From: an uncultured Campylobacter sp.
Lineage (GTDB): Bacteria > Campylobacterota > Campylobacteria > Campylobacterales > Campylobacteraceae
Assembly: GCF_937996225.1 (NCBI RefSeq)
Contig: NZ_CALKTC010000031.1
Span: 1 to 62,270, forward strand
Direction of reading: 5' to 3'
DNA: 62,270 bases
Under the pieces are notes generated by a model, which was not told the DNA's origin, ran no database searches, and saw only the letters and a list, made by a program, of their open reading frames with translations. Positions 54,690 to 62,270 of this stretch are shown here, piece after piece (the first letter of the stretch is position 1; each line of letters starts with the position of its first letter). The translations under genes were made by a program, and so were the position numbers.

Positions 54690-55664
54690 CTAGCCCCTGT
54701 TTAAAATTTCCGCGATCTCCTTGGCGTGATAGGTGATGATCATATCCGCGCCGGCGCGCCTTATGCCTATCATCGTCTCCATCATCACGCGCTCATAATC
54801 GATCACGCCCGCTTTTTTACCCGCCTGCAAAAGCGAGTATTCGCCGCTTACGTTATACGCACAGATCGGCAGCAGCGTGCGCTCTCTAAGGTCTCTGATT
54901 AGATCCAGATACGCAAGCGCGGGCTTTATCATCAAGATATCCGCTCCCTGCGCCTCGTCCTGCAGGCTTTCGTTGATCGCCTCAAATCTATTTGCGGGAT
55001 CCATCTGGTAGCTACTGCGATCGCCGAAACTTGGCGCGCTCTCCGCCACGTCGCGAAACGGCCCGTAGTAGCCACTGGCGAACTTGCTCGAATACGCCAT
55101 AATCGGTAAATTTTCAAATCCGCCGCGATCGAGCGTCTCTCGCAGAGTTGCGATAATACCGTCCATCATGCCGCTAGGCGCGATCATGTCCGCACCCGCT
55201 TTGGCGTGGATGAGCGCCTGCTGCGCCGAAATTTCAAGCGTCGCGTCGTTATCCACCGTCTGATGAACGTGATCAATGATGCCGCAGTGCCCATGGTCAG
55301 TGTATTCGCAAAAGCACAGATCGGTGATTACTAATAAATTTGGAAATTTAGCCTTTATCGCGCGCAGCGAAGTCGCGATGATGCCGTCCTCGCTTAGCGC
55401 GTCCGAGCCGATGCTGTCCTTTAGCGAAGGAATTCCAAAAAGCAAAATTTTATCCAAACCGAGTTTCAAAAGAGCCTCGCACTCTTTTAAAATTTCATCC
55501 AAGCTCATCTGAAATACGCCGGGCATCGAGGCGATCTCCTTTTTGATACCGCTTCCTTCCACGACAAAAAGCGGATAGATCAGCGAGCGGGTTTGCAGAT
55601 TGGTTTGTCGCACCAGATCCCTAAGCGCAGGGTTTATTCGTAGCCGTCTAAATCGTTTAAACAT
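54690..55664 (-). CDS. hemB: Porphobilinogen synthase
   Basis: Condenses two 5-aminolevulinates to porphobilinogen. The 324 residues have the metal-site cysteines in TDLCFCEYTDHGHCG (the Zn-dependent type), and the second Schiff-base lysine in LMIKPALAYLDLIR. SYQMDPANR is conserved. It is divergent from ribA, with 63 bases between for both promoters, and heads the run of minus-strand heme and arginine genes. Confidence 0.97.
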   Translation of the reverse strand: MFKRFRRLRINPALRDLVRQTNLQTRSLIYPLFVVEGSGIKKEIASMPGVFQMSLDEILKECEALLKLGLDKILLFGIPSLKDSIGSDALSEDGIIATSLRAIKAKFPNLLVITDLCFCEYTDHGHCGIIDHVHQTVDNDATLEISAQQALIHAKAGADMIAPSGMMDGIIATLRETLDRGGFENLPIMAYSSKFASGYYGPFRDVAESAPSFGDRSSYQMDPANRFEAINESLQDEAQGADILMIKPALAYLDLIRDLRERTLLPICAYNVSGEYSLLQAGKKAGVIDYERVMMETMIGIRRAGADMIITYHAKEIAEILNRG

Positions 55665-55727
55665 TATTTTTCCTTTTTTAGCTAGAATTGTAAGATTTAT
55701 AATATCACAATCGGAGTAAATTTAAGC

Positions 55728-56288
55728 ATGGATATAAAAATTTCAGAGGTCGCAAATCTCCCCTCCCGCTTCGGAAGCTTCCGCGTTCAGTCGTTTAAGC
55801 AAGGCGAGAAAGAGCATTTAGTAATATTTAAGCAGCCTTTGGAGGGCGTCGTAAATGTGCGGATCCACTCGGAGTGCCTTACCGGCGATGCGATCGGAAG
55901 CCTAAAGTGCGACTGCCGCGACCAACTCGAAGCAAGCCTAAAATATATCGAGGAGCGCGGCGGCATGGTGATCTATCTGCGTCAGGAAGGGCGCAATATC
56001 GGGCTTTTTAATAAAATCAACGCCTACGCGCTGCAAGACCGGGGCCTCGATACGATCGAAGCAAACCATCAGCTAGGCTTCAAAGCGGACGAGCGTACCT
56101 ACGAAATCGTGGATTTCATACTCGCTCATTTTGGAATTTCGCGCATAAATCTGCTTACGAACAACCCGCAAAAGCTGCACGATCTGAAGGTGGAAGTGGT
56201 CGCGCGCGTGCCGATCATCATCACGCCCAATAAATTTAACGAAAACTATCTGCGCGTCAAAAAAGAGCAGATGGGGCATCTGCTGTGA
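55728..56288 (+). CDS. ribA: GTP cyclohydrolase II
   Basis: First step of riboflavin synthesis. The 186 residues have the zinc site CLTGDAIGSLKCDC, RQEGRNIGLFNKI and LTNNPQKLHDL. This is the stand-alone form, without the RibB domain. It overlaps rsmG by four bases (GTGA). Confidence 0.97.
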   Translation: MDIKISEVANLPSRFGSFRVQSFKQGEKEHLVIFKQPLEGVVNVRIHSECLTGDAIGSLKCDCRDQLEASLKYIEERGGMVIYLRQEGRNIGLFNKINAYALQDRGLDTIEANHQLGFKADERTYEIVDFILAHFGISRINLLTNNPQKLHDLKVEVVARVPIIITPNKFNENYLRVKKEQMGHLL

Positions 56289-56863
56289 AGCTTGCGCCGG
56301 ACGAGAGCTTTAACGAGCAGGTGGCTAAATTTAAAGCATGCCTGCAAAAATTTAACCGCGTCCATAGCCTCACGAATTACGACGATTTGGACGCGGTGGT
56401 GCGCGACAGCCTAAGCGGAGCGAATTTCATACCGCGCTATCCGCGCATCGCGTGCGACATCGGCTCGGGAGCGGGCTTTCCGGGGATATTTTTAGCGCTC
56501 GCGCTGCCGCTGTGTGAGTGGCATCTGTTTGAACCAAACCTTAAAAAAGCGGCGTTTCTAACCTACGCGAAGGTTAGTCTTGCGCTAGCTAACGTAAAAA
56601 TCCACGCCGAGCGCGTGCAAGACGGCGCAAAGCTGCGCGCCGATCTGATAAGCTCTCGGGCTTTGATGAGCGCGCGAAATTTAATTGAAATTTGCCGCGG
56701 CTTTTACGATCAAAACACGACGTTTTTACTCTACAAAGGCTCAGGCGCAGAGGCGGAAGCGGAGGAATTCCGTAAGGAATTTACGAGCGCGAGCTGCGAA
56801 ATTTTTAGCGGCGAAAACGCTTTGAAAAATAGAAAATTTTTAGTGATCAAAGGGGTGAAATAA
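56285..56863 (+). CDS. rsmG: 16S rRNA m7G527 methyltransferase
   Basis: RsmG (GidB) of 192 residues. The SAM-binding motif is DIGSGAGFPGIFLALA, and NLKKAAFL and SRALMS are typical. The start is GTG overlapping the ribA stop, which requires coupled translation. Its end overlaps the next ATG (TAATG). Loss-of-function changes in rsmG give low-level streptomycin resistance in other species. The gene looks intact. Confidence 0.94.
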   Translation: MKLAPDESFNEQVAKFKACLQKFNRVHSLTNYDDLDAVVRDSLSGANFIPRYPRIACDIGSGAGFPGIFLALALPLCEWHLFEPNLKKAAFLTYAKVSLALANVKIHAERVQDGAKLRADLISSRALMSARNLIEICRGFYDQNTTFLLYKGSGAEAEAEEFRKEFTSASCEIFSGENALKNRKFLVIKGVK

Positions 56864-57069
56864 TGGGAAAAATTCTAGCCGCCGCCGTTATCGCGGCGCT
56901 CATATATTTTTTGATAGTGCCTAGATTTCGCATAAAGAAAAAAGACGATGCGACCGAGCTTTTGGCGTGCGACGAGTGTGGGACGTACTTTAGCAGCGAC
57001 GAACTTGCTCTGCGCGATAAAAAGCGCCTTTGCAAGTCCTGTGAAGCCAAACTAAGGGGCGGCAAATGA
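56863..57069 (+). CDS. Small membrane-anchored zinc-ribbon protein (PP0621-like)
   Basis: A 68-residue protein with an N-terminal membrane helix (ILAAAVIAALIYFLIVP) and a cytoplasmic zinc ribbon CDECGTYFSSDEL and CKSCEAK, giving two CxxC pairs. Same plan as the PP0621 family, function unknown. Overlaps both neighbours at its start and end, so it belongs to the ribA-rsmG operon. Confidence 0.8.
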   Translation: MGKILAAAVIAALIYFLIVPRFRIKKKDDATELLACDECGTYFSSDELALRDKKRLCKSCEAKLRGGK

Positions 57070-57608
57070 TCATCCTAGGCCACGCGCTCGTGCCCTACGA
57101 GCCGCTGTATCTCATCAAAAACGGCGACGAAGTTTTCAAATACGACAATCTGCTCTTTAAATTTAACGACAGGCTCATCACCGCCGCGCAAAAGGCGGAG
57201 AAAAAATTTAGCGTTATTACGAACGATATAAATGAAATTTTGCTCGCAAACGGCGCAGGCGCGCGCTTCATCGTCGTGGATAAAAAATCCGTCGCGGCCG
57301 CGCAAAAGCTAGCCAATGATTATCTTTTCGACGCCAAGATCGCGATGTTTATCGGCTCTGCACGGGCGTTAAAAAACTTAGCCGAGCTTGGAATCGACGC
57401 GGCGATCTTTAAAGACGCGATCGCAAACGCGCCCAAATCGCTACTTGCAAGCATTGGAGATAGCGTAGGCTCGAAATTTCACTTCGGGCTTCCGAAAAAA
57501 GATGAAATTTTCGGCGGCGCGCAAAAGCTCGCGGATAAAATTTCGGCTCTGGATAAAAAGCTAAGCGCGCCCGCAGCTGGTAAAAATGACGATATCTGGA
57601 AAAAATAG
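57066..57608 (+). CDS. Conserved hypothetical protein
   Basis: A 180-residue soluble alpha/beta protein. It begins MIILGHALVPYEPLYLI and has a Rossmann-like middle (ARFIVVDKKSVAAAQKLANDYLF). Residues 150-180 are Lys/Ala-rich and probably disordered. The ATG overlaps the stop of the zinc-ribbon gene (ATGA). The last gene of the ribA operon. I do not recognise a catalytic motif. Probably lineage-specific. Confidence 0.72.
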   Translation: MIILGHALVPYEPLYLIKNGDEVFKYDNLLFKFNDRLITAAQKAEKKFSVITNDINEILLANGAGARFIVVDKKSVAAAQKLANDYLFDAKIAMFIGSARALKNLAELGIDAAIFKDAIANAPKSLLASIGDSVGSKFHFGLPKKDEIFGGAQKLADKISALDKKLSAPAAGKNDDIWKK

Positions 57609-58180
57609 CAAAATCCTAAGCGAATTTATTCGCGAAGCGCAAAATTTCTATGACTCACACAAATTAAAATTCCGCGCGAAATTTTGCCTAACCACGCAGC
57701 TTGGAATTTCACGCGAGATTTCGATCGCTTACGCAGATCGGAATTCTACGCGGAATTTTGCCCTCTTTCGTAAATTATAATTCTGCGCGAAATCTCACGC
57801 GTCCTCTGCAAAATTTTCTCGCTTACTCAATTTAAAATTTTACCCGCTCGGATAGATTTAAATTTTACGTAGAATTCCGCCTGTCCTCGCGGCAAGAAAT
57901 TTCAAATATAATTTTACCCTCTCGTGCGATGCAAAATTTTACTAAATTTTCTACGCGTGATATAAAATCTACGTAAATTTTACTCGCGCAATTAACGTAA
58001 ATAAAAATTCTGTACCTGCCTAAGCTTCATAGAATTTTGCGCAAAATTTACCCGCAGAGACGATATAAATTCCTAGCCATTGTTTTAAAATTTGCTCGCG
58101 TTTTAGCTGATTTTATGCGCGCGGTAAGGATTTTTTAAAGCTAAAATTTTATATAATTATGCGTTTCAAAAAGGCATATT
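57609..58180. repeat. Spacer with degenerate AATTCYRCGCGRAATTT repeats
   Basis: No gene. Partly palindromic units recur: near 57670 (ATTCCGCGCGAAATTTTGCC), 57741 (GAATTCTACGCGGAATTTTG), 57779 (AATTCTGCGCGAAAT), 57868 (TACGTAGAATTCCGCC) and 58032 (AGAATTTTGCGCAAAATTTA). They can form hairpins in either strand. A TATAAT at 58151 may be the promoter of the ClC gene. Confidence 0.5.
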
Positions 58181-59383
58181 TTGAGTACTAAATTCTTTCT
58201 AGCGATCCTTGCGATAGGCGTTATAATGGGGCTTTGCGCAGGGCTCTTAAACTTCGGCATCAACGAAATTGAAACTTTTGCTTTCGGGCATAATGATGAG
58301 GAATTTCACATTATCACGGAGCAAACCACTGCGCTTAGGCGCTTTCTTAGCGTCCTCGCAGCCGGCGTAATCGTAACTTTAATTAGAATTCTGCTAATAA
58401 GACTGAAACCTTTTTTAAATGTAGCTTCGATGATGAAGGGGCAAAATCCGCCGTTTTGGCAAAATTTAATCCACTCGGTTTTGCAGCTTGCAGCCATCGC
58501 CTTGGGCGCACCGGTAGGCAGTGAGGCTGCTCCGCGCGAGCTAGGTGGCTTGTTTGCAGCTAAAATTTGCCGCGCCTTAAATATCAGCGGAGATGAGCTT
58601 CGGCTATTTGTCGCATGTGGCGCGGGAGCGGGACTAGGCGCTGCATATAACGTCCCGTTAGCGGGCGCGCTTTTTAGCCTAGAAATTTTGCTTAAAAGCT
58701 TCGATACTCGAGCGATTTTATGCGCCTTTGCTACAAGTGCGGTGGCTACAGCTACGGCGGAATTCGGAGCTTCAAAAGAAATTTATTACGCAGTTTCAAA
58801 CTTCGCCCCTACCCCGCAGAATTTACTCGCAGCGGCTCTAATCGGGCTTGTCACGGGGGTCGCAGCAAAATACTTTCAAGACGGAGTGCGCTTGTGCGAA
58901 AAGCTGCGCATAAAAAGCCTTAAAATCGCGCTTACACTGCCATTTGCATTCTTGCTTACCGCGGCGATCGGCGCATACGTACCAGAAATTTTAGGTAACG
59001 GGCGCTCCGCAGCGCAGTTTGCTTTCAACTCAGCGTCCTTTAGCCCATGTTTGCTTGCGATCTTGCTTTGCAAGGCATTTTGCATTTTGATGATCTTTCG
59101 CTGCGGCGGATACGGCGGCACGCTTACGCCGAGTTTCGCGCTGGGCGCAGTTTTAGGGCTATGCGTGGGGTTTGCGATCGGCGAAATTCTGCCTATTAAC
59201 CTAAGCGCAGCTGGGGTTTGCGGAGGGGCTGCCTTTTTAGCGATCAACTTAAACGCGCCGCTTTGCGCCTTTGCCCTAAGCGCGGGATTTTGCGGGCTAA
59301 ATCTCAACTCATATTCGGTCGTCGTTTTTAGCATCGTATGCGCCGTGATCGCTAGAAATTTACTGACGAAAAATTTAGCGTAG
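58181..59383 (+). CDS. ClC-family chloride channel or antiporter
   Basis: A 400-residue membrane protein with 10-11 helices. GAPVGSEAAPRELGG replaces the classical GREGP and keeps a glutamate at the gating position. AGAGAGLGAAYNVPLAGALFSLE is the diagnostic second signature. FRCGGYGGTLTPSFALGA corresponds to the third (GxFxP-like). Predicted role is chloride or fluoride/proton exchange. Start TTG with AAGGC upstream. No partner gene adjacent. Confidence 0.88.
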   Translation: MSTKFFLAILAIGVIMGLCAGLLNFGINEIETFAFGHNDEEFHIITEQTTALRRFLSVLAAGVIVTLIRILLIRLKPFLNVASMMKGQNPPFWQNLIHSVLQLAAIALGAPVGSEAAPRELGGLFAAKICRALNISGDELRLFVACGAGAGLGAAYNVPLAGALFSLEILLKSFDTRAILCAFATSAVATATAEFGASKEIYYAVSNFAPTPQNLLAAALIGLVTGVAAKYFQDGVRLCEKLRIKSLKIALTLPFAFLLTAAIGAYVPEILGNGRSAAQFAFNSASFSPCLLAILLCKAFCILMIFRCGGYGGTLTPSFALGAVLGLCVGFAIGEILPINLSAAGVCGGAAFLAINLNAPLCAFALSAGFCGLNLNSYSVVVFSIVCAVIARNLLTKNLA

Positions 59384-59583
59384 TCGCAGCGCTGATAATT
59401 CATACGCTGCAAATCTGAATAGACGGGCGCGGCGATGATGGTCCAAGAACCTGCCCCGTCAGCATAGAGTGAGCGCCATAGGTCGCATCATTGGACTAGG
59501 TCGGAGCCGTAAGGATATGTGCCTAAGCTGATCGTTGGTAAATTTAAGATAAAATTTTGCCACTTTAACCAAAGGAGAAGACA

Positions 59584-60006
59584 ATGGGTTTACTTTCATT
59601 CGTAGCCGAAGCAGGCAAGAAACTACTAGGTCTAGGCGATGACGCCAAATCCGTAAAAGACGAGATCGCCGCCAATCTCAGCTCTACGCCGGTAGAAGGG
59701 CTAGAGGTCAAGGTGCAGGGCGACACCGTCAAAATAAGCGGTAACGCCGATAAGGAAACTCTCGAAAAAGCAGCCCTCATCGCGGGCAACACCGCAGGCA
59801 TCAAAAACGTGCAGATCGAGGGCATCAGAGAGGATAGCGCCGAAAACTACTACACCATCGTAAAGGGCGATAACCTATCTAAAATCGCGAAGAAATTTTA
59901 CGGCGACGCGAACAAATACAAGATTATTTTCGACGCCAACCGCGAGGTTATCAAGGACGCGAACCTCATCTATCCGGGGCAGAAGATCAGAATTCCAAAA
60001 GTTTAA
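59584..60006 (+). CDS. kbp: BON-LysM protein, potassium-binding Kbp
   Basis: A 140-residue cytoplasmic protein matching E. coli Kbp/YgaU. It begins MGLLSFVAEAGKKLLG, with a BON domain (about 25-85, VQGDTVKISGNADKE) and a LysM domain (about 90-138, YTIVKGDNLSKIAKKFYGD, then IYPGQKIRIPK). Kbp senses K+ in the cytoplasm. No signal peptide, as expected. RBS AAGGAGAAG is strong. Confidence 0.92.
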   Translation: MGLLSFVAEAGKKLLGLGDDAKSVKDEIAANLSSTPVEGLEVKVQGDTVKISGNADKETLEKAALIAGNTAGIKNVQIEGIREDSAENYYTIVKGDNLSKIAKKFYGDANKYKIIFDANREVIKDANLIYPGQKIRIPKV

Positions 60007-60023
60007 GCTCGCTTTTGAATGCT

Positions 60024-60045
60024 GCGGCTTGATTTTGCAAGCCGC
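60024..60045 (+). terminator. Possible terminator of kbp
   Basis: Perfect 8-bp stem GCGGCTTG/CAAGCCGC with a 6-base loop, about 20 bases after the kbp stop, followed by T-rich but interrupted sequence (GGATTTGCTTTT). Weak. Confidence 0.45.
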
Positions 60046-60201
60046 GGATTTGCTTTTGCGAGGCGGGTTTTGATTTTAAGCCGTGACGCGGTTTTGCGAG
60101 CCTGTTGCGGTAGATAGTGGATTATCCGCCGCACCTGCGTGCTGCCGCCCTATTTGAGAATATATAAAACGCTTTAAAATTCCGTTTATAAAGAGCTAAA
60201 T

Positions 60202-60870
60202 TTGGATAAATTTGAAATCAGCGCTACGCTAAAAAAGACCGAAACTAGGGATTACGACAAATATCCGATAATCATCAAAGACAACGCAATAGAGATGATA
60301 AAGCTATATCTGCCGATTGTATTTATTTTGGACTTTCTTTCACATTTTGCACCATACAGACCACCACATCCAGGAGAGCTAAATGAACGCCCAAAAGAGC
60401 TAGGAAGTTGCTATATTAAATTTAAAAATTCCGCCATAGAGTATTTTTCTACGAAGAAGAATTTAGTCCTGCTCGAAATAAAATTATCAAATATAGTGGG
60501 GATAAAACGAACCTTTGGGCCTTCCCAACCCCAATTGCCGACAATCACAAAAAAGTTTGCAATTAGCGTCGTTATGATCTACTTCGTTTTGATGTCCACG
60601 GTTTTTTACTTTAAAGGCTATGCGATAGCCCCATTTATAGTGCCGATAGCATTTGGGCTCAGCATACTCCCGCTACTGATTTTTAGATTAGTAAACGGGC
60701 TGGGGTTTGGACTGGATATGCTAAGCGGCGATAGTTTGATCATTTTCGATAAGCACTTCATCATCGACGCCTCAATTTTAACGAACAGCGAATACAAGGA
60801 GCTAAAAACCTATTTTCTACTAAAAACGGGTAAAAATTTAGACAAAATCCGGCCGCAAATTTTTATATAA
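60202..60870 (+). CDS. Membrane protein, unknown function
   Basis: A 222-residue protein. One hydrophobic segment lies near 33-49 (LYLPIVFILDFLSHFA) and a pair in the middle (about 115-160, VVMIYFVLMSTVFYF and FIVPIAFGLSILPLLIF). The soluble ends are beta-rich, somewhat PH-like (SCYIKFKNSAIEYFS, VLLEIKLSNIVGIKR). Start TTG with only a weak AGAG upstream. Family not recognised. More AT-rich than its neighbours. Confidence 0.6.
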   Translation: MDKFEISATLKKTETRDYDKYPIIIKDNAIEMIKLYLPIVFILDFLSHFAPYRPPHPGELNERPKELGSCYIKFKNSAIEYFSTKKNLVLLEIKLSNIVGIKRTFGPSQPQLPTITKKFAISVVMIYFVLMSTVFYFKGYAIAPFIVPIAFGLSILPLLIFRLVNGLGFGLDMLSGDSLIIFDKHFIIDASILTNSEYKELKTYFLLKTGKNLDKIRPQIFI

Positions 60871-61040
60871 GCTAGGAGTAAAGAGTAGATTTAGACGTAA
60901 AGCAAAAATTTGATAAGCAGCTAAGCGATAAACGTTTAGAAAATAGCCTCGTATGAAATCAAAATTTAATAAAGACCTAAACGCGCCGAATTATCTTTTA
61001 AGAGTTAAAAATTTTTAGCAAAAATACCGCTCAAATTTTA

Positions 61041-62099
61041 TTAAATCCAAATCCTCACATTCAGTTTTAAAATTTTAACGATACTCAAAAAGTTTAAAAT
61101 TTCGCTCTTTATCTCGCTTGCGGGGTCGCGGCGCAGCACGCTTTCATAGACGCTAGGCTCGAAATTATCGCGCCCGGTGTGCACGAAAATATGGATCCTC
61201 CGCTCTCTGATGCTCGCCCAGATCTGCGCCCCCATCGCATCGCCCACCGCCAAAAACCGCTCCATAAATGCAGGCGTTAGCACGTACATCGCGTTTTGCG
61301 GCTCGTCGCTAAGCACCTTGTATCGCGCGGCAAACTCCACGTTATCCATCGCAACGGGCTTTAGACCTACGTGCTGTTTATTTTGCATCTCGCGCGGATA
61401 GATGAAAACGGGCGCGATGATGCGTTTGTTAAATTCCGCTACAAAAAACGCCCCCACGAGCTCGTGCTGCAAATTTTGATGAAAAAAGCTCACGTCGCTA
61501 AACTCGAAGCTCACCCCCTGCCACGCGCCGCCCACGCGGTCGTTGCCGTGCAGATTTTCGATAAACTCGAACAGATCGCTCTGCACCACGCGCCAAAAAG
61601 GCACGCTACCGTAGGAGACGTATTCGTAGCCGAGCTCGCGCACGAAAGGCGCCAGATAGTGCTGCTTGTAGCTTTGGCGGTACCGCCCGGTAAAGATCTC
61701 TTGCATGCTTTTTACGCCGAGCGCGTAAAGCCGCGCCGCTAACCACGCCCCAAGCGCAAGCGCAGCCAAGCCTATCAGCGCCTGCGGCAAGGCAGCGGAG
61801 TATTTGAAGATCAAAAACGAGATCGCGACCGCGCCAAATTTCAAAATATTTTCCGTGCCGATGAGATCCTTTTGCCAACCGTTTAAGTGCACCTCGCGCA
61901 AGCTCACGGCGAGCGAGGCGATCGCCAGCAGCATAAGCATCGTTGCGCCAAAGCTCTGCACGCCTTGCCTGCGCGCGAAATACGCGATGACGCCGAATAC
62001 CGCAAACAGGGCGATCGTGCTTATGACGGCTACGAGCTTTAGCTGTTCCACGTGCTTTTTGGCGTCCAGTCGCAGGCGCTCCAAATCGTAAATAGTCAA
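61041..62099 (-). CDS. DUF3137-domain membrane protein
   Basis: A 352-residue protein with about four membrane helices in the first 135 residues, then a soluble DUF3137 domain (QHYLAPFVRELGYEY, WQGVSFEFSDVSFFHQN, VFIYPREM, and the C-terminal RRIHIFVHTGRDNFEPSVY). Such genes are often paired with lemA, but no lemA is in this window. Start TTG with AAGGCGAAA upstream. Function unknown. Confidence 0.82.
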   Translation of the reverse strand: MTIYDLERLRLDAKKHVEQLKLVAVISTIALFAVFGVIAYFARRQGVQSFGATMLMLLAIASLAVSLREVHLNGWQKDLIGTENILKFGAVAISFLIFKYSAALPQALIGLAALALGAWLAARLYALGVKSMQEIFTGRYRQSYKQHYLAPFVRELGYEYVSYGSVPFWRVVQSDLFEFIENLHGNDRVGGAWQGVSFEFSDVSFFHQNLQHELVGAFFVAEFNKRIIAPVFIYPREMQNKQHVGLKPVAMDNVEFAARYKVLSDEPQNAMYVLTPAFMERFLAVGDAMGAQIWASIRERRIHIFVHTGRDNFEPSVYESVLRRDPASEIKSEILNFLSIVKILKLNVRIWI

Positions 62100-62270
62100 A
62101 ATTTCGCCTTTTTTAAATTTGTCCGCAATTTTAGCGAAATTCTAGGAATTTTGGAATTTTAAAGCTTACTCGTCCGCACATAAGGCGAATTTTTTATATG
62201 AATTTTACACAGCGTCCTAGATTTAAGGATAAATTCAAAGCTCTAAGCTTAAAATTTCGCCGTAGCGGGG

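Noticed and set aside
58876..59412. 178-codon frame antisense to the ClC gene
   Set aside because: It lies opposite a well-supported channel gene and has no recognisable motif. A shadow frame.
59384..59583. Possible small RNA in the gap before kbp
   Set aside because: GC-rich with a short partial hairpin (GACGGG... CCCGTC), but no family signature, promoter or terminator that I could support.

Overview
The window looks like chromosomal DNA of a Campylobacter-type epsilonproteobacterium. Three observations support this: a contiguous dnaA-dnaN-gyrB block, an hemN / DUF2603 / argF / hemB // ribA / rsmG order like that of the C. jejuni chromosome, and secE-nusG-L11-L1-L10-L7/12-rpoB-rpoC-(DoxX)-S12-S7-EF-G in one direction. 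Base composition is less AT-rich than C. jejuni, which suggests one of the higher-GC oral Campylobacter species (C. gracilis/showae/curvus type). That species guess is inference. No rRNA, CRISPR array, prophage or intact insertion sequence was seen.

Layout. 0.1-4.4 kb: an orphan amino-acid-type binding protein, a HAD phosphatase, typA and a small conserved gene. 4.4-4.5 kb: the unannotated SRP RNA gene (ffs). 4.5-12.6 kb: the origin block on the minus strand, dnaA-dnaN-gyrB, a degenerate GGDEF/EAL membrane protein, queF and a tandem-HD protein. Candidate DnaA boxes lie on both sides of dnaA. 12.6-20.5 kb: ruvC with two amidohydrolases, nhaA, hemJ, lspA, glmM, rpsT and prfA. 20.5-21.4 kb: a GC-rich stretch with no convincing gene. 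21.4-25.9 kb: an iron/siderophore locus, with an SbmA/YddA-like ABC protein behind a TonB-dependent receptor broken by an in-frame TAA. 26.2-31.4 kb: a plastic region with a universal stress protein, a frameshifted SemiSWEET, four small or unknown genes including a DUF4272 protein, gene remnants and tpx. 32-49.3 kb: the large transcription-translation block, ending in tuf and its tRNA cluster (Thr-Tyr-Gly-Thr) behind a perfect consensus promoter. 50.2-57.6 kb: heme, arginine and riboflavin genes. 57.6-62.3 kb: repeat-rich spacer, a ClC channel, Kbp (BON-LysM) and two membrane proteins of unknown role.

Functional links. The heme genes hemB, hemN and hemJ are all present, and an Fe-S/CCG-domain protein sits beside hemN. 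Translation and transcription machinery dominates the middle. Three genes carry clear inactivating lesions: the TonB receptor (nonsense), SemiSWEET (2-bp insertion) and a small gene between hemB and argF (1-nt frame change). Together with the remnants this suggests recent gene decay, or sequencing error at those sites. Nothing here is convincingly a wholly new system. The best candidates for follow-up are the 27.9-30.3 kb unknown cluster, the tandem HD protein with one dead half, the catalytically degenerate GGDEF/EAL protein, and the GC-rich gene-less block.
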